A DNA stretch of 64,000 nucleotides from an uncultured Prevotellaceae bacterium (GCA_946534585.1 CAMNCV010000137.1:1-64000); one strand, 5' to 3'. Shown: positions 38,444 to 48,671, counted from the first letter of the stretch. Program-made: numbers and translations. Notes: generated from the sequence alone by a model not told the origin.

Positions 38444-39530
38444 ACTTGGTGAGTTTGGACTCATCGAACATCTTACTAAGGAGATTAAACCTAAGAACTC
38501 GTCCACCGTCAAAGGAATAGGTGATGACTGCGCAGTGCTTCACTATGGTGCTTCCCTCGAAACCCTCGTTACTACTGATATGCTTATGGAGGGCGTTCAC
38601 TTTGACCTTACGTATGTTGACCTGCGCCACCTCGGATATAAATCGGCAATGGTCAATATCAGCGATATCTTTGCCATGGGCGGCACACCACGTCAGATGA
38701 CCGTGAGCATTGCCCTGTCAAAGCGCTTTCAGGTGGAGGATCTGGAGGAGTTCTATGACGGAATGCGAATGGCATGTGAGAAATGGCATGTGGATATAAT
38801 AGGTGGCGACACTACGTCGTCGCTTACAGGACTTGCCATCAGCATCACTTGCATAGGTGAAGCAAAAAAGGAGGATATAGTATATCGCAACGGCGCTCGT
38901 GATACCGACCTTGTATGTGTCAGCGGTGACCTCGGTGCTGCATATATGGGTCTGCAGCTCCTTGAGCGCGAGAAAATGGTGTATTACGAGCAGGTACGTA
39001 AGATACAAGCAAAGATGAAAGAAACCAAGGATGCTAAGGCTTTGGAGGCTCTGCGTAAGCAACTCGATGAAGCATGGCAACCTGATTTCGCAGGACGTGA
39101 GTACTTGATTCAACGACAGCTACAGACAGAAGCACGTGGAGATATCATTCAACAACTGCGTTCTGCCAACATCCACCCCACGGCAATGATGGATATTTCG
39201 GATGGTCTCTCGTCTGAACTTCATCATATATGTAAACAGTCGGGCGTTGGTTGCCGCATCTATGAGAAATTCCTGCCTATCGACTACCAGACTGCAGTGA
39301 TGGCAGAGGAACTGAATATGAACGTAACAACCTGTGCCCTTAACGGAGGTGAGGACTATGAACTGCTCTTTACATGCCCCATAGGCGACAACGACACCCT
39401 GCAACAGATGGAAGGCATCAAGGTCATCGGGCATATCACACGTCCTGAATTAGGACTGAAACTCATCAGTCGCGACGGCGGTGAGTTTGACCTCCTTGCC
39501 CAAGGGTGGAATCCTCTGGAGAAATCGTAG
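38430..39530 (+). CDS. thiL: Thiamine-phosphate kinase
   Basis: GIGDDCAVLHYGASLETLVTTDMLMEGVHFDLTYVDLRHLGYKSAMVNISDIFAMGGTPRQMTVSIAL...GGDTTSSLTGLAISITCIG. Confidence 0.95.
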   Translation: MEIAKLGEFGLIEHLTKEIKPKNSSTVKGIGDDCAVLHYGASLETLVTTDMLMEGVHFDLTYVDLRHLGYKSAMVNISDIFAMGGTPRQMTVSIALSKRFQVEDLEEFYDGMRMACEKWHVDIIGGDTTSSLTGLAISITCIGEAKKEDIVYRNGARDTDLVCVSGDLGAAYMGLQLLEREKMVYYEQVRKIQAKMKETKDAKALEALRKQLDEAWQPDFAGREYLIQRQLQTEARGDIIQQLRSANIHPTAMMDISDGLSSELHHICKQSGVGCRIYEKFLPIDYQTAVMAEELNMNVTTCALNGGEDYELLFTCPIGDNDTLQQMEGIKVIGHITRPELGLKLISRDGGEFDLLAQGWNPLEKS

Positions 39531-39583
39531 CTTGCAGTGATATTATTGCAACTTCGTTAGCATAACAACAAAACAATATAATA

Positions 39584-42500
39584 ATGAAAAAACTAACTAC
39601 TTTTCTACTCTTGACGCTATTCGTTCTGACGATGCAGGCGCAGCGTGTCATTGACAATCTTGACCGTGGCGTCGTTGCTGTCAAGACCACTGGTGGCGTA
39701 TTCGTCAGCTGGCGTATTCAGTCTGATGAATACTATGATGTCACCTACAATCTTTATCGTGATGGTTCTCTCATTGCGGAGAATCTGAAAGTGTCTAACT
39801 TTACCGATGCCTCAGGCTCGACCTCAAGCAAATATACTGTTGCGGCAGTCGTCAACGGTGTAGTTCAGAAGCAGAGCCAGCCTGTCGCTGTATGGGCACA
39901 GGATTACATGGAAATTACTCCAAAGCATCCTGAAGAACTCAAGGCAACCTATGTCCCTAACGATGCCTGTGCTGCCGATGTTGACGGTGACGGCGAAGTG
40001 GAACTGCTGATGAAGTACAACAACTCACAGGAGATGTCAAACTCTTTCCCCGTTAATGGCTGGTTTAAAGAGCATACTCTGTTTGAGGTGACAAAGCTCG
40101 ATGGCTCTGTGCTTTGGTGGGTCAACTGCGGACCAAACATGGGTGACTTCCAGAACAATGAACAGAATATCGTAGGCTATGACTGGGATCAGGATGGCAG
40201 TGCAGAGGTACTCATGCGTCTTGAGGAAGGTTCAAGCATACACATGTTTGACGGCTCAGTTTATACTATCGGTGCCGATGGTAAGAATGGTACCGCATGG
40301 ACTAATTACCGCAGTCAGGGCTGGGTTTCTCCTGCTGGTGCGACTGCAGCGATTGAGACTGGTCTGTCATCTGCAGCGACGGCAAGCTGTCCAGCGGATT
40401 GGGTAACCTTAAGTATTGTTGATGGCGTGGTTTACGCTACCGCAGTAAAGAATGGAGATCCGAAGGAAAATCCGAACGTGACTACTACCGCACGTAGCAC
40501 TACAATTACTGTTGTTGACAATGGCGTGACTAAGAAATTCGGTTTCGGTCAGAATTATTACAGAGACGGAAAGGAAATCTCAGGTCAGTACTTTACCCAC
40601 TATGGCAAGGAGTTCCTCGTTTATTGTAATGGTGAGACAGGACAGATATACGACATTATTGACTTCCCTTGCGCACGTTTTGAATCAGGTGAGTCAAACC
40701 TCGAAGCTGCCTGGGGTGACGGCTATGGACACCGTTCAAGCAAGTTCTTCTACGGCGCACCTTACCTTGACGGACGTAATCCAAGCATCTTTATTGGTCG
40801 TGGTATCTACACCCGTCATAAGTTCGTGGCTTTGAATGTTGACAAGAACACCCACAAGCTCTCTGAACGTTGGCGTTGGATGAACAATCAGAAGGGTTCT
40901 CCATGGTATGGTCAGGGTTATCATAACTATGGCATTGCCGATGTTGACTGGGACGGTCGTGACGAAATCGTGTTCGGTGGTCTCGTAATCGATGATAATG
41001 GTATGGGTCTCTCTACCGCAGGATTCGGTCATGGCGATGCTCAGCATCATGGTGACTTCAACCCTTATATCCACGGACACGAGGGATGGTTCTGTAATGA
41101 GGAGCAGCCAAGCAACCACTATCGTGACCTTACTACGGCTAAGCTGTATTATCGTCTTGCAGGAGGTAGTGACGACGGACGTGCCATCGCCGGTAACTTC
41201 TGTAATACTGTGCCTGGTGCATTTGCATCATCTTCCAGAGATTCTGATAATCCAATCAGTCTCGTAACCAATGAACATGTAGCTGGTTATGATACCAATG
41301 GAATGGCACAGAACTTCAACTGTTACTGGGATGGTGACCTTTGCGAGGAAACATATAATGCTGACGGAACTAACTATGATAACAAACCAGGCGCTATCTA
41401 TAAATATGGAAGAGGTAAGATAAAGACGTTCGAGGGTTCGTTGGCAAACAACTGGACTAAGGCTACTCCTTGCTTCATGGGCGACATCCTCGGTGACTGG
41501 CGTCATGAGTTTGTAATGCGTACTGCTGACAACAAGATACGCATCTACACCACTACCATCGAAACACCATGGCGCGTTTACTCTATGTGGTACGACCACC
41601 AGCAGCGTAACGCTATGGTATGGCAGATGTGTGGATACAACCAGCCACCTCATACCTCTTACTTCCTCGGTGAGATGGAAGGCATCACTGCCGCTCCGCC
41701 TGCACTTACCATGAAAGGACGCACAGAGGTGAAGAACAATGGAACTATCAGCAATAACGGCGAGTCTGTCATCACTTGCGAGACAAACGACATGACCGTC
41801 AATGTCGCTGACGGTGCTACACCTTATATATATATAGACAACGCTCCGTCGTTGGTATCTGGTTCTGCTCCTTCCGAGGCTACTGCAAAGGAGTATCCTA
41901 TCACTTATAAATATTATACACACACCCTCACAGGCGGTGCCTTCGCTGGTGATATGCGTCTCGTGAAGCAGGGTGACGGTGCGCTGACTCTCCCTGATGT
42001 AGTGCAGACATATACTGGCCAGACCGATGTGTGGGCTGGTACGCTTAACTTCAACGGTACCTTGCAGAACTCACGCCTCTGGCTCAACCGCTTTGCAGAA
42101 CTCAACTCTGATGGCGGAACGTTTGCTAAGGGCATACAGGCAGAATATGCTGCCATCATCCGTCCTGGTGGTAAGGAGGCTAAGGCTTCTACCATAACCA
42201 CTGACTCGCTTATCCTTGATTTCGGCTCTGTCGTTGAACTCGATATCTACAGTGATGGCTTAAAGGCAGATAACCTCAATGCAAGCGTGCTGAAGATAGA
42301 GAAAAAGAACTGGACTAATGGTCCTCAGTACCTCGCGCCTATATTCCGCATCAATGCACATCCGGCAACAGGAGCGGCTGCTATCGCCGACGGCATTTAT
42401 TGCCTTGGTACAATAGGAGAAGTCAATGGCAGCCTCGATGATATAATCATTGAGAACCTCCCGGGAGCAAGAACGGTGTTGTCGCATGAAGACGGAAAAC

Positions 42501-44443
42501 TATATCTTGAGATAACCAACTATAGTGCAAAAGATCTTGTATGGATTGGTGATGAAAGCTCTGTATGGGAAAATGACGGAGCGGAAAACTTCAAGACGGC
42601 TGATGAAGGAGAGAAGAGTAAGTTCTATCATGGTTCAGAGGTTACATTTAATAATGATGCAGTAAAAACATCCGTAGAGATAAATGGACCGGTAAGTGTT
42701 AGGGCTCTTAATTTCGAAGGAACAAAATCCTTTACGCTATCTGGTGATAGCATTGTCGGAAATCCTGATGTGTACAAGACTGGAACTGGTAGTATAACTC
42801 TCAATAATGTTAACCATACGGGTAATACGACAATTGAGGGAGGATACATATTCGCTGGTTCTCTTGCTAATGAAATAGGTACAGAGTATGGTTCCCTTGG
42901 TTCTGTTGATAAGAGCATCACTCTTGTCAATAATGGTAAGTTAGGTGTCAACTCAACCATGACATCAGGACAGACTATTTACGTTGCTGAAGGTAACGGT
43001 ACATTAAATGTAGGTAGTAATGCAACATTCTCTCAGTCTGCAGACATTATAAGTGTAGGTGGAAACGCATTATATAAGGCAGGTGCAGGTACTCTTAATA
43101 TGCCAAGAAGATTCGGTGTTGATAAACTTGTTATTTCTTCGGGTAATGTCAATGGCGTAGATGATACTTTCTCTGATGATGTTACACTACCTAAGACGGT
43201 AGAGATTAGAAATGCTACGTACACTGATACTAACTCTGAAGGATCTAGTAGCATTAATCCTATCAATTGGCTTGTGCCGTCTGGATATACAGCAACATTG
43301 ATTATTGACCCAAGATGTAATTATACTGGTAAGCTTTCTGGTGCTGGTACCTTTGTGGTTACCGCATCGGGTGTACGTAGCTACCTACAGGGTGACTGGA
43401 GTGGTTTCGAAGGTGAGATTGACGCTCGTACCACTAAGCGCGGCAGTTATAATCCTATCTTCTGCTGGGATAATAACTATGGTTTGCCAAAGGCTGTGCT
43501 GAATGTGGGTTCTGGCTATACCTTCAATACAAATGGCAAGAATATAAATCTGCTTGCCTTTAAGGATGATGCTACCGGTACAATAACAGGTGGTGGCAAA
43601 ATAACTGTAGGTGCAGGGTACGATGCTAATATTTCATGTGCTAATGTCCTTGGTACTGCCGTTGTTTATGCTGGTGAACCTGACAGGCAGATTATATTCG
43701 CCAATGCTAATTGTGAGAATGTAAAGGCAAACTTCACAGTTCAGTCTGGTACATTGTATATACAAGGTACGAGCCGCGTTGCCAATCGGTTGACATTTAA
43801 TCCTTCATACATCACGACTGTAACAGGTAGTGGAATGATGTGTGGTCCGTATATGAAATTCGGTAATGTTGCAGTTTCAAATGGTGGTGTCTTGTCTATT
43901 ACAGGTGCTAATGATGCCTGGACTACTGCCACGGCTACATCCATACTTAATATCAGAAGTGGTGGTGTGCTGGATATGAAGATCACAAGTAACACACAGT
44001 GCTCAAAACTCAACTCAAGTAGCACACTTACTTTTTGGAATGGTTCAAAATTGAAGGTACGTCTTGCAGACGGCGTTACTCTTGCTAAAGGTAATACTTT
44101 TAAGCTTTGGGAAGTAGCTACAATATCTGGTAACGATACCAAGTGTACGGTGGAATTACCAGAGTTGCCTGATGGTCTTATTTGGGATAAGTCTGGTCTA
44201 TGGAATACCACAGGTGTTATAACAGTGATTGAAGATCCTACGTTTATATATGAGAATCTTGCGGATGACGTAGAGTTGACCGCAGATGTGTACTCACTTG
44301 ACGGTATAGCGTACGGACGTATTGTTACGACGAAGGCTGGTGTGCATGAGAGCGTCAGAAAACTCGTATCACAGCAAGGTAACTATGTCGTGAAATTCTC
44401 TAAAGGCACAATAACAGACAACATAATAGTTTCCGTTAAATAA
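39584..44443 (+). CDS. Rhamnogalacturonan lyase-like protein (PL11 type) fused to C-terminal autotransporter-associated beta-strand repeats
   Basis: RVIDNLDRGVVAVKTTGGVFVSWRIQSDEYYDVTYNLYRDG; NDACAADVDGDGEVELLMKYNN; VGYDWDQDGSAEVLMRLEEG; later SITLNNVNHTGNTTIEGGYIFAGSL-type repeats; C-terminal sorting-like tail GNYVVKFSKGTITDNIIVSVK. Confidence 0.85.
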   Translation: MKKLTTFLLLTLFVLTMQAQRVIDNLDRGVVAVKTTGGVFVSWRIQSDEYYDVTYNLYRDGSLIAENLKVSNFTDASGSTSSKYTVAAVVNGVVQKQSQPVAVWAQDYMEITPKHPEELKATYVPNDACAADVDGDGEVELLMKYNNSQEMSNSFPVNGWFKEHTLFEVTKLDGSVLWWVNCGPNMGDFQNNEQNIVGYDWDQDGSAEVLMRLEEGSSIHMFDGSVYTIGADGKNGTAWTNYRSQGWVSPAGATAAIETGLSSAATASCPADWVTLSIVDGVVYATAVKNGDPKENPNVTTTARSTTITVVDNGVTKKFGFGQNYYRDGKEISGQYFTHYGKEFLVYCNGETGQIYDIIDFPCARFESGESNLEAAWGDGYGHRSSKFFYGAPYLDGRNPSIFIGRGIYTRHKFVALNVDKNTHKLSERWRWMNNQKGSPWYGQGYHNYGIADVDWDGRDEIVFGGLVIDDNGMGLSTAGFGHGDAQHHGDFNPYIHGHEGWFCNEEQPSNHYRDLTTAKLYYRLAGGSDDGRAIAGNFCNTVPGAFASSSRDSDNPISLVTNEHVAGYDTNGMAQNFNCYWDGDLCEETYNADGTNYDNKPGAIYKYGRGKIKTFEGSLANNWTKATPCFMGDILGDWRHEFVMRTADNKIRIYTTTIETPWRVYSMWYDHQQRNAMVWQMCGYNQPPHTSYFLGEMEGITAAPPALTMKGRTEVKNNGTISNNGESVITCETNDMTVNVADGATPYIYIDNAPSLVSGSAPSEATAKEYPITYKYYTHTLTGGAFAGDMRLVKQGDGALTLPDVVQTYTGQTDVWAGTLNFNGTLQNSRLWLNRFAELNSDGGTFAKGIQAEYAAIIRPGGKEAKASTITTDSLILDFGSVVELDIYSDGLKADNLNASVLKIEKKNWTNGPQYLAPIFRINAHPATGAAAIADGIYCLGTIGEVNGSLDDIIIENLPGARTVLSHEDGKLYLEITNYSAKDLVWIGDESSVWENDGAENFKTADEGEKSKFYHGSEVTFNNDAVKTSVEINGPVSVRALNFEGTKSFTLSGDSIVGNPDVYKTGTGSITLNNVNHTGNTTIEGGYIFAGSLANEIGTEYGSLGSVDKSITLVNNGKLGVNSTMTSGQTIYVAEGNGTLNVGSNATFSQSADIISVGGNALYKAGAGTLNMPRRFGVDKLVISSGNVNGVDDTFSDDVTLPKTVEIRNATYTDTNSEGSSSINPINWLVPSGYTATLIIDPRCNYTGKLSGAGTFVVTASGVRSYLQGDWSGFEGEIDARTTKRGSYNPIFCWDNNYGLPKAVLNVGSGYTFNTNGKNINLLAFKDDATGTITGGGKITVGAGYDANISCANVLGTAVVYAGEPDRQIIFANANCENVKANFTVQSGTLYIQGTSRVANRLTFNPSYITTVTGSGMMCGPYMKFGNVAVSNGGVLSITGANDAWTTATATSILNIRSGGVLDMKITSNTQCSKLNSSSTLTFWNGSKLKVRLADGVTLAKGNTFKLWEVATISGNDTKCTVELPELPDGLIWDKSGLWNTTGVITVIEDPTFIYENLADDVELTADVYSLDGIAYGRIVTTKAGVHESVRKLVSQQGNYVVKFSKGTITDNIIVSVK

Positions 44444-44475
44444 CGAGTACAGAACGAAATAATAATGCATAAAGA

Positions 44476-44513
44476 AAAGGTATGTTTGCTGACACTTGCT
44501 AACATACCTTTTT
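44476..44513 (+). terminator. Terminator downstream of the PL11-like gene
   Basis: aaaggtatgtt (44476-44486), 14-nt loop, aacataccttt (44501-44511) plus T-run. Confidence 0.8.
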
Positions 44514-44630
44514 CTTTGCTCTATTACTATGAAATGGCGCAGAAACATGTATTATGAGCATAAAACCATGGATTTTTCAATGATTGCTCTTTTTTTTTGC
44601 GAAAAAAAAGTTTTTTTTGCAGAAAATATT

Positions 44631-44660
44631 TTGTTAGAAAAAAAAAAATATGTAAATTTG
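44631..44660 (+). promoter_or_regulatory. Bacteroidetes-type promoter for the dockerin-bearing gene
   Basis: TTG (44631-44633), 19-nt spacer, TAAATTTG (44653-44660). Confidence 0.6.
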
Positions 44661-44735
44661 CAAAATGAAATAGATATAATACCTAAAAGGAATTTTAAAA
44701 AACATAATTAAAATATTAACTAACAACAAACAATT

Positions 44736-47642
44736 ATGATTAAACGATTACTTTCTGGTGCAATGTTGGTTATGTGCACGTTGGGTGCGTTTGCTGACGA
44801 GTATCCTATTGGGACGCTCGTGTACTCAAGTGATGCGTGTTTCCGAATTGCTGGAGACAACCTTTTGTCGAATAGTGATTTTGCATCTGGTTTGACGGCG
44901 AATTGGACATCTATTAATGAGACGTCTTTGGACGAGGTGTTCAATGTTGAAGAAGGTGCTGGTCCAAGTGGAGAAAAAGCTATTGTTGCAAAAGGTGCTT
45001 CTTCAAATGGTTGTTATCAGGCTATACCTGTTGAAACAGCAGGAACCTATGTGCTTGTTCTGCAGATGAAAGGTTCTTCTGCGGGCTTTACACAAGCTTC
45101 AAGAAATGGTACGGCTCCTTTTGAGGCTGGTCAGAACTACATCAATCTTATTTTTAATAGTGATGGTTCTCCTGCCGGTACAACTGATCGTGTAGAGTTA
45201 CCTATAGGTGAGGGTGGCTCTTATGGTACTGATGGATGGACAACGATTTGTTTGCCACTCACTGTAAGCGGTGATGAAGTTCAGGGATATGTCATACCTG
45301 AGATTGCAGCGTTAGCAGAAGGCGTGCAGGTTACTAACGTAGAATTGCACGTCGCAACAAACGTGTTCGATACTCGTACTGCGCAGAATTTCAAAGACTA
45401 CTGTCAGACAATATATGACGGGTATTCATGGGCTAATGATCCAGTTTATGAAGCAGAAGCTGGTGCGCCTCGTGTGCAGATTTCTGAATTCCAGACAGCG
45501 TTGTCTGATTTGCAGTCAGCTATTGATGCAAATGAGGGCGTAGAAGGAAAAGTAGCTTCTCTGCAGACTGCTCTCAAAGCATTCCTTGTTGAGAATGCAG
45601 ATGAGATGTTGCAGTATTATGTAGAAGGAGATGGTGATGACGGATCACTGTCTTGGCAGTATTGGACTGGTAAGTTCAATAAATGTCAAACAGAGATGAC
45701 GGGCGGTCATGCTAATGCTTATTGGAACTTTAATACTGATCGTTGGTGCCATAAGGGTGGCGCAGCAAATACGGATTTGGGCGTTCAGTGGCAGACTAGA
45801 GCAAGTGGTGACTGGGATAATATCGCTACAGCTACAGTAAAACTTGAAAAGGGTACATATTTCTTCGGTTTTGAAGGAGATGGCGGTCGCGGTACAGCAA
45901 ACAAGAGTGATTGGCAACGTTCTAAGGCTGTCAAGGCAGCTTGGTTTCAATATTGGTTCAACGGAGATACTGTTGCAGCTCAGCCTCTTGATCCAGCATT
46001 GCGTATGCGCTTTATTCATGGATTTACTGTTGAAAGTGATACAACCGTGACTTTTGGTATCCGTTGTAATAATACAGAACCAACAGATCCTAATAACTGG
46101 AAGTCGGTCGGTTCTACAGGTATGTTTACTTCTTTCTATGCTCCTGTTCTCTATAAGGTGTATATCCCAGGTCTGTTTACAGAGGAAGAAAAGGCATATC
46201 TGCGTAAAGCGAAAAAGGAGACAACTACTCTTGCTTCTCTTCTGGAAACGTCTGATAAAGACTTGAAGGAGGATGCTTCTCGTCCATGGGGTAAGGATGA
46301 ATATCAGATTGGCTATAATGAAGTTAAGGGTTTGTATGATACTTGGATGGCACTCTCTGATGAGGATATTATTGCAGAGTTTAAGGATAATGACATGACT
46401 TTGGCTGATACTGTTAAAACAAAAGCACAAAAACCTATCAACTCATATAGAAATAATTGGCTAAATCTGAATAAGCCATTCACAAATCTTGTTGACTCTA
46501 TTGCTTATGCTAAGGGTATCTATGAGGATGCAACATGTGAGCTCTATCCTAACCGCGTAGCCTTGAATAGTGCCATAGAGGCTTCGCAGAAGGTATATAA
46601 TGATATTATTGGTGCTTCTACGTCGGAGTTCGTTCAGGCTGATTCCCTTTCTCTCGCAGAGGCTGCACACAATGTAATTGTTGCAGTTGACGACTTTAAG
46701 GCATGGCTCGCTGGTGAGGCAATCCTTGATATTGACTTTGAAAATGCTCCGGTTCAGAATGATGACGAAACTTATACCATAACTGGTGCTGTGGGTCAGA
46801 TGGACTTCCCAACTGCTTTCAGTACATTTGCAGAGGGTGCTGGAGCTGATGCAACAACTAACTTTGCCGTTGGTTATTGGAATGGCTCTGAAACACTGAC
46901 TCCTGGTATTCTTCGCGTAGGTAAGGGTACAGCTACAGCAGTTATTGCTGATGATAAGTTACCTGTAGTTGCTACTGCTGATACAGAGATTGGTTCTACA
47001 GTTGACCTCGTGAACGTAAGCTTCGACCTTTGGTATGGTAATTTTAATGGTGGTTTGACAACGTTCTCTCTTGTGGATACAGATGGTGAGGAAATCGTAG
47101 GTGGTACGTATGGTTGGGGAACACAGGTTGACCCACTTGGAATCGCATCAAAGATTAAGTGCGGTGGCGGTAGTGGTGTTAACAATAACCAGATCTGTGT
47201 TAACGCTTATAAGACACACATGGAGATCACTCTGAACTATGGCTCTCAGACAATGAGTTGCGCTGTATCAAATGGCACTAATGGTTCAATGACTGTTACT
47301 GATGTTCCAATGGCTTCTCCAAAGGCTCTGAAGACTTTCTCTCTCAGTTCTAACTTTGGTAATAGCGGTCGTCGCTCATGGTTCGATAACCTCAAGGTTA
47401 CTGTTGTAAGAGGTGGCGTGAAGGTAACAAACGTTCCTGGTGCAGAAGCTGCTTCAGGCGACGTAAACGGTGATGAATCAGTTACTATGTCTGACGCTAA
47501 CGCTATCGTGAACTACTACCTCGCTGAGGATAAGACAACCGTTACAGGCTTCAACGCTGATGCTGCTGACATGAACGGTGACGGAGATGTTACCATGTCT
47601 GATGCTAACGCAGTAGTTAATATGTACCTCGGTCAGGAGTAA
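44736..47642 (+). CDS. Large secreted protein with C-terminal dockerin type I-like duplicated motif
   Basis: Signal peptide MIKRLLSGAMLVMCTLGAFA; C-terminus GDVNGDESVTMSDANAIVNYYL...DMNGDGDVTMSDANAVVNMYLGQE (two DxNxDxxxxxxD loops, nt 47457-47639). Confidence 0.88.
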   Translation: MIKRLLSGAMLVMCTLGAFADEYPIGTLVYSSDACFRIAGDNLLSNSDFASGLTANWTSINETSLDEVFNVEEGAGPSGEKAIVAKGASSNGCYQAIPVETAGTYVLVLQMKGSSAGFTQASRNGTAPFEAGQNYINLIFNSDGSPAGTTDRVELPIGEGGSYGTDGWTTICLPLTVSGDEVQGYVIPEIAALAEGVQVTNVELHVATNVFDTRTAQNFKDYCQTIYDGYSWANDPVYEAEAGAPRVQISEFQTALSDLQSAIDANEGVEGKVASLQTALKAFLVENADEMLQYYVEGDGDDGSLSWQYWTGKFNKCQTEMTGGHANAYWNFNTDRWCHKGGAANTDLGVQWQTRASGDWDNIATATVKLEKGTYFFGFEGDGGRGTANKSDWQRSKAVKAAWFQYWFNGDTVAAQPLDPALRMRFIHGFTVESDTTVTFGIRCNNTEPTDPNNWKSVGSTGMFTSFYAPVLYKVYIPGLFTEEEKAYLRKAKKETTTLASLLETSDKDLKEDASRPWGKDEYQIGYNEVKGLYDTWMALSDEDIIAEFKDNDMTLADTVKTKAQKPINSYRNNWLNLNKPFTNLVDSIAYAKGIYEDATCELYPNRVALNSAIEASQKVYNDIIGASTSEFVQADSLSLAEAAHNVIVAVDDFKAWLAGEAILDIDFENAPVQNDDETYTITGAVGQMDFPTAFSTFAEGAGADATTNFAVGYWNGSETLTPGILRVGKGTATAVIADDKLPVVATADTEIGSTVDLVNVSFDLWYGNFNGGLTTFSLVDTDGEEIVGGTYGWGTQVDPLGIASKIKCGGGSGVNNNQICVNAYKTHMEITLNYGSQTMSCAVSNGTNGSMTVTDVPMASPKALKTFSLSSNFGNSGRRSWFDNLKVTVVRGGVKVTNVPGAEAASGDVNGDESVTMSDANAIVNYYLAEDKTTVTGFNADAADMNGDGDVTMSDANAVVNMYLGQE

Positions 47643-47680
47643 TTTCTTGAACAAGTAAAAAAAAATGTAAATCATAATAA

Positions 47681-47728
47681 CTCTCTGGTGGTGGCATAGC
47701 CACTCCAGTTATGACCATCGCTAGAGAG
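47681..47728 (+). other. Structured intergenic element between the dockerin and downstream secreted-protein genes
   Basis: CTCTCT (47681-47686) pairs with AGAGAG (47723-47728), enclosing GTGGC-ATA-GCCAC. Confidence 0.4.
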
Positions 47729-47792
47729 CATTTTATAACAGAACAGTGTGAATAACTTATTTATTAATTGTACAATTTAAAATCTTAAGATT

Positions 47793-48464
47793 ATGAAAAA
47801 AATTTACTCTATGATTGCAATGGCAGCTTTTGCTCTTGCTGCTAATGCAGAGATTACTACGGATGTAAGTACATTTAAGAATTATATGTATCTTTCTGTA
47901 GATGGCGACGTTAAAGCTGGTGAGGATAATACCTTCTATTTGAATATCGTACAGGATGGTGCAGGACAGACTATCGGTTGTGATAAAATTTCTTTCCCAG
48001 CAGGTTATGAAATTAAAAAATTTGTTGCAGTAAAGGATATATGGGCTCAAGACCCTGATACAGAAGAGTATTACCTTACTTTAAAACCTGCGACTATTTC
48101 TGGTAATACTTGTAAAATTGGTATTTTAGGTGGTGGAGCTGCTTCAAATTATACTGCGAAAGAAGGTAAGATCGCTAAGTTTACAGTAGCTGTTCCTGCT
48201 AATGCTGATGCTGTTTGTAATGCTACAATGGAGGGTGCAGAAGTATCTGTTTTAGAGTCATATCAGGCGGCACAAGGACTTCCCTATAATTATGAAAAGC
48301 ATGATGTAGCAATGACGTTCAATGTTACTGCTGCTGATGCTATTGAGACTGTAGCTGCTGATGGTACACAGGCTGCTGCTCCAGCAAAGAAGGTCGTTGA
48401 CGGTCAGCTCGTAATCGAGACTGCTAACGGTACTTTCACTGCTGCTGGCGCACAGGTAAAGTAA
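47793..48464 (+). CDS. Small secreted beta-rich protein with cohesin-like features and C-terminal sorting-like tail
   Basis: MKKIYSMIAMAAFALAANA signal; VDGDVKAGEDNTFYLNIVQDGAGQTIGCDKISFPAGYEIKKFV...GNTCKIGILGG...GKIAKFTVAVPANADAVCNATMEGAEVS; tail KKVVDGQLVIETANGTFTAAGAQVK. Confidence 0.5.
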   Translation: MKKIYSMIAMAAFALAANAEITTDVSTFKNYMYLSVDGDVKAGEDNTFYLNIVQDGAGQTIGCDKISFPAGYEIKKFVAVKDIWAQDPDTEEYYLTLKPATISGNTCKIGILGGGAASNYTAKEGKIAKFTVAVPANADAVCNATMEGAEVSVLESYQAAQGLPYNYEKHDVAMTFNVTAADAIETVAADGTQAAAPAKKVVDGQLVIETANGTFTAAGAQVK

Positions 48465-48481
48465 ATAATATCTAATATGTT

Positions 48482-48520
48482 TTTTGCCCCCTCCCGGTTA
48501 CGAGAGGGGGCAAAATTTTT
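48482..48520 (+). terminator. Strong intrinsic terminator after the cohesin-like gene
   Basis: ttttgccccctc-ccggttacga-gagggggcaaaa-ttttt. Confidence 0.92.
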
Positions 48521-48671
48521 ATATATGCTGTATCCATGGCGAGTTTAGTATAGTGAAAACAGAGACTAATGTTATCTCATATATAATGTACAAAAGGAAG
48601 GAATAGTACTATGAGTCTTGCAACGGAAGAAAGGAAGGTAAAATTCATTTTAACGGAAAACAAAGTAATAA

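Noticed and set aside
41228-41923. 231-aa minus-strand ORF inside the PL11-like gene
   Set aside because: Antisense to a strongly supported coding region.
44496-44711. 71-aa ORF between the PL11-like and dockerin genes
   Set aside because: Falls across a terminator, homopolymer tracts and the promoter; Lys/Phe-rich translation is typical of non-coding AT-rich DNA.
45645-46430. 261-aa minus-strand ORF inside the dockerin-bearing gene
   Set aside because: Cys/Ser/Ile-rich antisense translation with no domain; plus-strand gene has signal peptide and dockerin.
44736-48464. Interpretation as a full cellulosome
   Set aside because: Only one dockerin motif and one possible cohesin-like domain are visible; no multi-cohesin scaffoldin is present, so only a pairwise interaction is proposed.
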